5,526 nt of DNA. Source: Acidobacteriota bacterium. GTDB lineage: Bacteria > Acidobacteriota > UBA6911. Each line of letters begins with the position of its first letter. Within the stretch, counting starts at the first letter, position 1. The position numbers and the translations under genes were made by a program. The stretch is taken from assembly GCA_031254095.1 (NCBI GenBank), contig JAIRVC010000354.1, positions 1 through 5,526 on the forward strand, in the 5' to 3' direction. Under the pieces are notes generated by a model that worked only from the letters and a program-made list of their open reading frames with translations, ran no database searches and was not told the DNA's origin. Below, piece by piece: positions 1-5,503 of this stretch.

Positions 1-597
1 GATGTTGACAGCGGCAGCATGTTCGGCGTGGATAAAAACATCAATATGGACACAATAGATAATTATCTGGGCAGGGACGACGTTGCGTATATCGACGTGC
101 GGATGCTTTTTGATCCGGCCGATTTTGCCGCGATAGGCGGCGAGGCCGACCTTAACCGCACGATTCAGGGATTCCGTATCGTTCCGTATCCTTTCATCGC
201 GACGCTGCCGCAACTGCCTGTTTCCGGCGCGTATGACGGGCCGCGCCTTTATACGCTTACATGGGATGACGGCGGCAATATCGCTTCGGCAACTCCGAAT
301 TTTAAAGAAGCGGATATGATCCTGAACGAGCTTTTTCCAAAAGATAAAGCGATTTTTATCATGTGCGGCATGGGCGGTTATTCCAGTGTGATGAAATCGC
401 TGCTCATCCACTTCGGCTGGGACGAAAGGCTTTTATATAATATCGGCGCCAATTGGAAATATACTGGAAATCATGCTTTTGAATTGACGATTCCGGAGGA
501 TGCGGACGGCGATAAAATTTACGCGACATGGCGCGCCGACTATTCTTATATGGATTTTTCCCGGCTTCATCGAATTCCTCAGGAAAACACTGATTAA
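1..597 (+). CDS. Rhodanese-like domain protein, 5' end outside window
   Basis: The frame is open from base 1, reading D-V-D-S-G-S before the first in-window ATG at 19. No Shine-Dalgarno sequence precedes that ATG, so the true start is probably to the left and the visible 198 residues are the C-terminal part. Rhodanese-fold features are an early Y-I-D-V-R strand (bases 82-96), the active-site loop after strand I-F-I-M with Cys at 364-366 followed by G-M-G-G-Y-S, a helix, and a closing Y-N-I-G-A-N-W-K-Y segment resembling the usual Y-N-L-x-G-G-x-x-x-W. The loop has the length of a sulfurtransferase loop and keeps the Cys that would carry the persulfide, but Tyr stands where Arg is common. About 80 residues separate the DVR strand from the active-site strand, longer than in minimal single-domain rhodaneses. 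A missing N-terminal signal or lipoprotein sequence is possible but unseen. It converges with the SpoIID gene. Substrate is unknown; the domain call is fairly secure. Confidence 0.75.
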   Translation, partial: DVDSGSMFGVDKNINMDTIDNYLGRDDVAYIDVRMLFDPADFAAIGGEADLNRTIQGFRIVPYPFIATLPQLPVSGAYDGPRLYTLTWDDGGNIASATPNFKEADMILNELFPKDKAIFIMCGMGGYSSVMKSLLIHFGWDERLLYNIGANWKYTGNHAFELTIPEDADGDKIYATWRADYSYMDFSRLHRIPQENTD

Positions 598-3071
598 TAA
601 GCTTTTTTAATATCAACTCCGGTGTAGTAGGTTTTCAGGATTTCCGTATAGTGCCTCCCGGCTTTTGCCATGCCGTACGCGCCGGTCTGGCACAGGCCGA
701 TGCCGTGACCATAGCCTCTGCCTGAAAAAGTGAACGACGTTACGACGCCGTCCGCGTTGAATTCCCGCGTTACTGTAAAGAGCGTATCCCGCAAATCAAG
801 CGCGCCGCGCACCCTGTAGCCGTTCAGCGCGACTGTTTTGCCGCTGCCGATCGCCTGTATCTGCACCGCCCGTCCGGAAAAACCGAGACGCGAAGGTTGT
901 AAATCCCTGAACGTTCCTATGTTGCCGGTAAGATCGCGCAGTTTTTCGGCGACAGATGAAAGCGAAAGTGTTGTTTTCCATGTCGCGGCGTAAGACAAGC
1001 GATCGCTTGCCGCACCCGATGGGCTCAGCTCGATTTCAAGAAAGTCGATTTCATTTTTATCGTTCAAATGAAACGCCAGCTTTTCCGCGCCTATTAGTTT
1101 TATTTCGCGTATGGGCGTGACCTGCCCTGGATCAATGCGGAACAGGTGCAGGCCGCGGGACAGCTTGAATTCACGGCTGCTCCCCCCGCTCTTGATTTTT
1201 AAAACGTCCGGAACCTTATCAGCCTTGCGTTCGCCCGCGTCCACAAAATCGCCCCGGCGCATAATGTCCTGTTTTTCCGCTTCAATCCAGTCCATAAGAA
1301 GCGTTATGGCGTCGCCCCGGCGCATGGGCGCGATGGCGTCAACGGCGTTCTCCGCCGTTGGCCGCCACAGCTTTCTTTGCATCAGGTAGGCTATTGTCGG
1401 GCGCAGAGTTTCCGGAACGTAAACCCCGTCCGAAAGGTTCGACATGTAATAGTTTTCGTCGCTCCGTGAAATGCGCCGCTGAATTTCGTCGCCGCCGAAG
1501 AAAACGTCGGCGGCCTGACGCAGAAAGCCTCCCCGCACGGCGATTTCCGCAGCCGCCGGCGTCGCGCGCCTTGAAGATTTTATAACGGCGGCGGCGGAGT
1601 CAATTAATCGCCTCGCTTCATCCGCGCCGACAGGCGCCGTGAGAGAATCAGCCGTGACGGATGTTACGAGCGGAATCAGCCCGATAACGCGAGCCAGCTC
1701 AATATTCCGGTTCGCAAGAGCGCCGTCCGCCGCGCGAAACGTTCCGGTTAAACCCTGCGTTCCCGTCAGCGTGACGCTTTCCGCTTCGCTTTCTTCATGC
1801 TCGACGGCGCAGAGAACGCTTTGCAGATAAGGCACGGAACTTGCGCCGTAAACAAGCCCGAAATCTTCGGTGCGCCCGCCGCAGGTTGACATGAACATAG
1901 CGTCGATCGGCTTGCCGTCATAATAGACGGCAAGGCCCGATGTCTGGAGCACGATGTCGTTGGTCGTGGAAATTTCCGCTTCGACGCCGCCGTAAACCTG
2001 CGTGCGCGTATCGTTGGTGAGGTCGAAACCGTCGGAGCGGAAGCGGCCCATGTTTTTAATGGCGTAGGTGCGCGCCGCGATCGTCTGCGCCGCCAGCGCC
2101 GCGAATTCCGGGTAGGTTTTTGGGTTCATCTCCGCAGGAACGACGCCAAAAAGATAATCCTCCATCGCCAGTTGATTGACCAGCGTCAGACTGCCTGATT
2201 TATTAAGAAAAACGTCGAACGATCCGCGATAGGCTTTGCCGTTGACGCGCAAAAATTCCGCCGGAGACGCTGGATATATTCGAAAACCGTCGGAATTGCT
2301 TAAATTAAGGCCATCCGCGCCGCTGAGCGTGACAACCGCCCTGCCGCCGGCTGTTTTACCGCTTGTTGCGTTTCCACCGCTTGTGTTCCCGCCGCCAACC
2401 GTCGCTTCGCGCAGGACGACAAAAGCGTCGGGGTAATCGCGCCGCACGGTCGGCAGATAATCCTGAGCGGCTTCCCTTGTCGGAAATTCTCCAATGCGAA
2501 TCTGGCTCGTGCCGGTATCGGGATTCAGCCGGACGGCAACCGGCACGTCGAGTTTTCCGGCGAGACCGTTCCGGACTTCATTGGCGTTTTCCTGCCTTGA
2601 AAATGAAGCCGCCTGAATCTGATATACGGGCTTAGATTCGCCGGCCGGGGGAGTTTTCCGGGCTTCCTGCGCTGTTTTTGCTCCCTGTGTTTCCTGTGCG
2701 AGACGTATGTGGATTTCTCCGCGCGCCTGCCGTCTTTCTGATTCAGACCGCGCCTCTACAAAAAAAGTCTTCGGCGCGGAAATGCGAATTTCTTTAGCCG
2801 CCGCGTTAAGACCTATGCGTATGTCCGGCCCCGCTCCGGAACTGGCGGCAGGCGCGGGGCTTTGCGGCGGCTTATCAACGGGGCCCGCTTTGGTCGCGTC
2901 CGCGCCGGGAGACGGCGAAGATTCAGGCAAATCCGGCTGCTCTTTCGCCTGAGGCGCCGACGGCGCGGGTTTCGCTACAGGCGGTTGCGGGCGGGATTTA
3001 GATCCGCCGCAGGAAAAAACAAAGCTCGCAAGCAGCAAAAAACAGCAGATGCGGATTCTATGGAAATTCAA
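594..3071 (-). CDS. SpoIID/LytB-domain lipoprotein with embedded SPOR domain
   Basis: 825 residues, probably a periplasmic or outer-membrane-anchored peptidoglycan-binding or cleaving protein. The start is hydrophobic, with a lipobox-like V-F-S-C at Cys21, then a Pro/Ala-rich linker (about 27-80). A short strand-rich piece (82-125) resembles the start of SpoIID domains. A SPOR domain follows (about 146-224, beginning Y-Q-I-Q-A-A-S-F and ending F-V-V-L), which in known proteins binds glycan strands lacking stem peptides. After a Gly/Ser/Thr linker comes the SpoIID core (about 275-422) with N-Q-L-A-M-E-D-Y-L, G-V-V-P-A-E-M (Glu314 matches the catalytic Glu of SpoIID lytic transglycosylases), A-A-R-T-Y-A and S-T-C-G-G-R-T-E. 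The C-terminal lobe (about 765-822) has G-R-G-Y-G-H-G-I-G-L-C-Q-x-G-A. Between the lobes lie about 340 residues, much more than in SpoIID itself, including an SLH-like stretch (545-598). The start is TTG, chosen because GAGGAG lies 8 nt upstream. It is the last gene of the minus-strand group. A sporulation role is unlikely in this setting; actual cleavage activity is unproven. Confidence 0.88.
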   Translation of the reverse strand: MNFHRIRICCFLLLASFVFSCGGSKSRPQPPVAKPAPSAPQAKEQPDLPESSPSPGADATKAGPVDKPPQSPAPAASSGAGPDIRIGLNAAAKEIRISAPKTFFVEARSESERRQARGEIHIRLAQETQGAKTAQEARKTPPAGESKPVYQIQAASFSRQENANEVRNGLAGKLDVPVAVRLNPDTGTSQIRIGEFPTREAAQDYLPTVRRDYPDAFVVLREATVGGGNTSGGNATSGKTAGGRAVVTLSGADGLNLSNSDGFRIYPASPAEFLRVNGKAYRGSFDVFLNKSGSLTLVNQLAMEDYLFGVVPAEMNPKTYPEFAALAAQTIAARTYAIKNMGRFRSDGFDLTNDTRTQVYGGVEAEISTTNDIVLQTSGLAVYYDGKPIDAMFMSTCGGRTEDFGLVYGASSVPYLQSVLCAVEHEESEAESVTLTGTQGLTGTFRAADGALANRNIELARVIGLIPLVTSVTADSLTAPVGADEARRLIDSAAAVIKSSRRATPAAAEIAVRGGFLRQAADVFFGGDEIQRRISRSDENYYMSNLSDGVYVPETLRPTIAYLMQRKLWRPTAENAVDAIAPMRRGDAITLLMDWIEAEKQDIMRRGDFVDAGERKADKVPDVLKIKSGGSSREFKLSRGLHLFRIDPGQVTPIREIKLIGAEKLAFHLNDKNEIDFLEIELSPSGAASDRLSYAATWKTTLSLSSVAEKLRDLTGNIGTFRDLQPSRLGFSGRAVQIQAIGSGKTVALNGYRVRGALDLRDTLFTVTREFNADGVVTSFTFSGRGYGHGIGLCQTGAYGMAKAGRHYTEILKTYYTGVDIKKAY

Positions 3072-3079
3072 GCCATGAA

Positions 3080-3085
3080 CTCCTC
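3080..3085 (-). promoter_or_regulatory. Ribosome binding site fixing the TTG start of the SpoIID gene
   Basis: On the minus strand GAGGAG is followed by TTCATGGC and then TTG (3071-3069), an 8-nt spacer. The nearby ATG (3076-3074) is out of frame, only 3 nt from the GAGGAG, and runs ATG-GCT-TGA. The spacing therefore favours TTG as the real start of the lipoprotein. Confidence 0.7.
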
Positions 3086-3112
3086 ATTATTTGGCATTTA
3101 AAAAAGGCCGGG

Positions 3113-4096
3113 CTATGGATCGACTATCAGAGCCAGACGGACGCCGACGCGTCTTCCCGGAAAACCTTTCGGCAGCGGCGGGAACGGCGCGGCGCCGTAT
3201 ACCGCGCTGAGCGCGGCGCGGTCAAGCGAATCGTTGCCGGATGACGTCTCCACCTGCAAACCGGAGACGTTTCCACCGTCCCTGTCTATATAAAAAACGA
3301 CGACGGTTCTTCCCAGTGAGCCTTTCATGTTTGAAGGAATGAACCATTTCGATCTCACGCGCGCGTTGATAATATCCCGATAATCGCCCATCGGAAAACC
3401 TTCGTTTTCAAAAAATCCAACGCTGGAACCGCCGCCGGATTCATTCGCGGCGGGTTTCGCAACATCGGGTTTCGCGGCGGGCGGCGGCGCGGGCGGTTGT
3501 ATGCCATCCGGAATTTTCCCTGGAGCCGCATTGGCGGCGATTTCAACTTTAGACGCCGACTCTGGTTTTGCCGCGAAAACATCTTTGCCGGTTCCTGGTT
3601 CGACCTGTTCCTTTCCACGCGTTTCACCGGGGCTTCCCGCATCCGGTTTTGCTTCGCCGCCATCGCCCGGCCTGCGGTTTTCAGGAATTACGACGTCGGG
3701 TTCTTCGATTTTTGTGAGAATCTGCGGAAGCGGCGATTTGTCCGTTTCCGGCGCTTCCGGAGCGTTAAAACTGACTGCTATCGGCGGCGAGCCCGCGCCT
3801 TCTTCCCTGTCGCCAAGACCGAGGCTTTTGCGCAGCATTTCATTCGACGGCATAATCATCCGCTCTGGCGATTCCAGCACCGCGACCATGCGCCAACGTT
3901 CCATATCCTCATCGGTAACAACCGATCCCCAGCGAAAGCCGCGAAACTGGTGCAAATAGCCGCCCGACAGCAGCCACGGAAACATGTACAGCGTCATTAT
4001 CCCGGAGAAATGGAGAAGGCAGCTGACAGCCAGGCACGCCAGCTTCCGCCGTGAGACGCTGCGCTTTTCATTAAAGGAATTTACGTAATCCAGCAT
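3113..4096 (-). CDS. TonB-like energy-transducing envelope protein
   Basis: 327 residues with TonB/TolA-type architecture. A basic N-terminus (K-R-S-V-S-R-R-K, 11-18) precedes one membrane helix (about 19-44), giving a cytoplasmic N-terminus and periplasmic remainder. Within the helix Ser25 and His29 have the same i/i+4 spacing as Ser16 and His20 of E. coli TonB, residues needed for coupling to ExbB-ExbD. A periplasmic segment (about 50-95) is followed by a long Pro/Ala/Gly/Glu-rich linker (about 100-225, with P-P-A-P-P-P near 201) and a C-terminal TonB domain (about 238-327): Y-R-D-I-I start, S-K-W-F-I-P, F-Y-I-D-R-D-G, S-S-G-N-D-S-L-D-R-A-A-L and P-F-P-P-L-P. The family passes proton-motive energy from inner-membrane ExbB/ExbD to outer-membrane receptors; neither exbB/exbD nor a receptor gene is in the window. 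It could instead be a TolA-like protein. It starts 6 bases after the oxidoreductase stop and ends 41 bases before the SpoIID start, so co-transcription is likely. Confidence 0.85.
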   Translation of the reverse strand: MLDYVNSFNEKRSVSRRKLACLAVSCLLHFSGIMTLYMFPWLLSGGYLHQFRGFRWGSVVTDEDMERWRMVAVLESPERMIMPSNEMLRKSLGLGDREEGAGSPPIAVSFNAPEAPETDKSPLPQILTKIEEPDVVIPENRRPGDGGEAKPDAGSPGETRGKEQVEPGTGKDVFAAKPESASKVEIAANAAPGKIPDGIQPPAPPPAAKPDVAKPAANESGGGSSVGFFENEGFPMGDYRDIINARVRSKWFIPSNMKGSLGRTVVVFYIDRDGGNVSGLQVETSSGNDSLDRAALSAVYGAAPFPPLPKGFPGRRVGVRLALIVDP

Positions 4097-4102
4097 AAGC
4101 CG

Positions 4103-5068
4103 TTATTCGCCTCCCCTGGCAAATTCGCGGGCGTGTACATTTTCGGCCTGCTCGCGAATCTGCGTTGCCAGCGCAAGCGCGTGTCGTCCTTCGTCTCCGC
4201 TGCACACGATCGGACGCCTGCCCCGAACCGCTTCCAGAAAAGAGGCCAGTTCGAGGAGCAGAGGTTCTTTTTTCTCCGGTTCAATCTTCCGGTTCATGAT
4301 TTCAGGAAGCGGCGCTCCGGCGTTGTGTTTCAGGCTGAAAACGGCCAGATCCTGCCGCGTAAAATCCAGAGAAATATATTCCTGTTTCTGGAACAGGCGC
4401 AGCTTGCGGACTTTCTCCATGGAAACGCGGCTTGCGGTGACGTTGGCGACGCAGCCGTCGGTGAACTGTATCCGGGCGTTGGCGATGTCGATCCGGCTGC
4501 TCAAAATCGCGATGCCGACGGCGGTGACTTTTTCAACGGCGGAAGGCGCCAGCAAACTGATGATGTCAAGATCATGAATCATAAGGTCAAGAATGACGTC
4601 AACATCGAGACTGCGCGGGGAAAACAGGCCCATGCGGTGAGCCTCAAAAAACCGCGGCCGGGTTACGATCTCGCGCAGCGCGACAACGGCGGGGTTGAAG
4701 CGCTCAAGGTGGCCGATCTGTAAAATCCTGTCGTTCTCCCGGGCAGCCTGAATCAGCAGATCCGCCGCTTCAAGCGTATGCGCGATCGGCTTTTCGACAA
4801 GGACGTGAATCCCTTCATTCAGGCAATGGACGCCGATTTCGGCGTGAAGCGTGGTCGGCGCGGCAATATTGACCGCGTCTACCTTGCCGAAAAGCTCCCT
4901 GTAATCGGAATATGCTTTTGTCCCGAATCTGGCGGCCAATTCTCCGGCCCTTTCAGGCAGGGCGTCCACAACGCCAACCAGCTCCGCTTCAGGCAGCGAC
5001 GCGTACACCCTTGCGTGATGCTGTCCCAGCGCCCCGACCCCGATTACCCCCACGCGAATTTTGTCCAT
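4103..5068 (-). CDS. Gfo/Idh/MocA family NAD(P)-dependent oxidoreductase
   Basis: 321 residues, a normal length for the family. The N-terminal Rossmann domain opens V-G-V-I-G-V-G-A-L-G (Gly10, Gly12 and Gly15 bind the dinucleotide). The E-K-P-I motif at 92-95 carries the conserved catalytic-region Lys93. G-H-L-E-R-F-N-P-A (119-127) and D-V-D-V-I-L-D-L-M-I-H-D-L-D (155-168) belong to the C-terminal substrate domain, with His165 and Asp166 in the usual catalytic area. These last two motifs are, from memory, typical of family members encoded beside lpxA/lpxI/lpxB in several diderm phyla. Some relatives (GnnA) oxidise UDP-GlcNAc at C3 before amination for amide-linked lipid A. A nucleotide-sugar or lipid A role is therefore the best guess, but no GnnB-like aminotransferase or lpx gene is visible and the substrate is not shown. 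It is cytoplasmic. The start at ATG 5068 is supported by AGGA 7 nt upstream. The S23 unit ends immediately before that site. Confidence 0.88.
   Translation of the reverse strand: MDKIRVGVIGVGALGQHHARVYASLPEAELVGVVDALPERAGELAARFGTKAYSDYRELFGKVDAVNIAAPTTLHAEIGVHCLNEGIHVLVEKPIAHTLEAADLLIQAARENDRILQIGHLERFNPAVVALREIVTRPRFFEAHRMGLFSPRSLDVDVILDLMIHDLDIISLLAPSAVEKVTAVGIAILSSRIDIANARIQFTDGCVANVTASRVSMEKVRKLRLFQKQEYISLDFTRQDLAVFSLKHNAGAPLPEIMNRKIEPEKKEPLLLELASFLEAVRGRRPIVCSGDEGRHALALATQIREQAENVHAREFARGGE
4110..4117 (-). promoter_or_regulatory. Purine-rich ribosome binding site for the TonB-like gene, long spacer
   Basis: The minus strand reads AGGGGAGG inside the last codons of the oxidoreductase gene, then 13 nt to the ATG at 4096. 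That spacer is longer than optimal. No other in-frame start lies between it and the ATG because the upstream in-frame codon at 4105-4103 is the oxidoreductase TAA. Translational coupling to the upstream gene would be a natural way to start here. Confidence 0.5.
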
Positions 5069-5075
5069 GGCATTT

Positions 5076-5079
5076 TCCT
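5076..5079 (-). promoter_or_regulatory. Ribosome binding site of the oxidoreductase gene, abutting the repeat arm
   Basis: The minus strand reads TAGGAAAATGCC then ATG. AGGA (5079-5076) lies 7 nt before the start. Only one base separates it from the outer end of the inverted-repeat arm (5081), so a hairpin formed by the arms would end right beside the site and could affect ribosome access. Confidence 0.6.
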
Positions 5080-5080
5080 A

Positions 5081-5110
5081 AGTGGCTAGCGGCTAGTGAC
5101 CAGTGGCTAG
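5081..5110 (+). repeat. Left inverted-repeat arm, four degenerate 7-bp units
   Basis: The units are AGTGGCT, AGCGGCT, AGTGACC and AGTGGCT, then AG. The arm is the imperfect reverse complement of 5473-5502. Its inner 18 bases (5093-5110) are also coding on the minus strand: they give the last five residues, L-A-T-G-H, and the TAG stop of the S23-family gene. Confidence 0.9.
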
Positions 5111-5458
5111 TTTTGTTGTTAAGGCAAAAAGCATTTTGCTTACCTCATCATGAACGGCCATTATTTCCCGCAATTGAGATTCTTGCGTGTAATTCAAACG
5201 TAAAGCAATTAATAATTGCGTTTCGACTTCCGCCATTGAACCTCGCGCAACAGACAGAAAATTCCTGAATTCCGCCGTAGATTTTCGCGCTTGTCCATCT
5301 GCGATATTTGATGGAACCGACACGGCAGCTCGTCTTATCTGACTGGTCAGTCCATAAAGCTCATCTTTTGGAAACGATTTTGTTGCTTGATAGACAAGAT
5401 AAACCAAATCCATTGCCTTTTGCCACACAATCAACTCTTTATAATGTTTTGCCGCCAT
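5093..5458 (-). CDS. Four-helix-bundle protein, S23/IVP (23S rRNA intervening sequence) family
   Basis: 121 residues, the usual size for this family of small all-helical proteins. Family hallmarks are K-E-L-I-V-W-Q-K-A-M-D-L-V (7-19) in helix 1, F-P-K-D-E-L-Y-G-L-T-S-Q-I-R-R-A-A (29-45), S-V-P-S-N-I-A-D-G (47-55; usually A-E-G), and F-L-S-V-A-R-G-S-M-A-E-V-E-T-Q-L (67-82). The bundle has a basic surface and relatives are thought to bind nucleic acid; the exact job of the family is not established. Avd of diversity-generating retroelements has the same general fold. The ATG at 5458 is preceded by GGTGAGGG (5469-5462). The C-terminus L-A-T-G-H and the TAG stop are encoded by the left repeat arm. 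No catalytic residues are evident. The family call is secure; its role here is unknown. Confidence 0.9.
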   Translation of the reverse strand: MAAKHYKELIVWQKAMDLVYLVYQATKSFPKDELYGLTSQIRRAAVSVPSNIADGQARKSTAEFRNFLSVARGSMAEVETQLLIALRLNYTQESQLREIMAVHDEVSKMLFALTTKLATGH

Positions 5459-5472
5459 GCACCCTCACCATT

Positions 5473-5503
5473 CTAGCCACTGGCCACTAGTCACTAGCCA
5501 CTA
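5473..5503 (-). repeat. Right inverted-repeat arm, four degenerate 7-bp units
   Basis: The plus strand reads CTAGCCA, CTGGCCA, CTAGTCA and CTAGCCA, then CTA. Against the reverse complement of the left arm it differs at 3 of 30 positions. In RNA with the sense of the S23 gene, two of those three become G-U pairs, so 29 of 30 positions could pair. The arm lies just upstream of the S23 ribosome binding site. Confidence 0.9.

Larger units (their letters stand above)
5081..5503. mobile_element. Putative 423-bp cassette: S23/IVP gene between inverted repeats
   Basis: A single S23-family gene is bounded by inverted arms at 5081-5110 and 5473-5502 that match at 27 of 30 positions. G+C is about 42% over 5101-5460 by hand count, against 63-70% in the adjoining part of the oxidoreductase gene, which suggests foreign origin. 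There is no transposase or recombinase, so any movement would need help in trans, or the S23 protein or RNA structure itself. S23/IVP genes are known from intervening sequences inserted in 23S rRNA genes, where the insert ends pair into a stem. Here no rRNA flanks the unit. No target-site duplication longer than the ambiguous TAG (5078-5080 and 5501-5503, minus-strand sense) can be resolved, because the repeat itself contains TAG. Confidence 0.5.

Noticed and set aside
601..609. T-run after the rhodanese stop as an intrinsic terminator
   Set aside because: There is no GC-rich stem before the run. The nearby TTCCT-C-AGGAA (574-584) has a one-base loop and cannot form a normal hairpin.
594..3071. 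SpoIID as evidence of sporulation
   Set aside because: SpoIID/LytB domains are widespread in non-sporing diderm bacteria. The lipoprotein signal, SPOR domain and TonB-like neighbour point to general envelope work.
3100..3112. T-run on the minus strand after the TonB-like gene as a terminator
   Set aside because: The preceding GCCCGGCC has no room for a stable stem with a loop, and the SpoIID gene follows 41 bases later in the same direction.
3497..4054. Plus-strand 185-codon open frame, and the overlapping 3501-3959 frame
   Set aside because: Both are antisense to the TonB-like gene, which has clear domain structure. Their compositions (Arg/Phe-rich, Ser/Pro-rich) are typical of shadows of GC-rich coding sequence.
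4133..4723. Plus-strand 196-codon open frame opposite the oxidoreductase
   Set aside because: It is antisense to a well-supported enzyme gene, without a recognisable domain or a ribosome binding site.
5308..5490. Plus-strand 60-codon open frame ending L-A-T-G-H
   Set aside because: It lies antisense to the S23-family gene. Its ending only reflects the inverted repeat arm, and the rest resembles no protein family I recognise.
5081..5503. CRISPR array or diversity-generating retroelement suggested by short repeats and an Avd-like four-helix protein
   Set aside because: The repeats are contiguous heptamers without spacers. No reverse transcriptase, template repeat or variable repeat is visible in the window, and the protein matches the S23/IVP pattern better.
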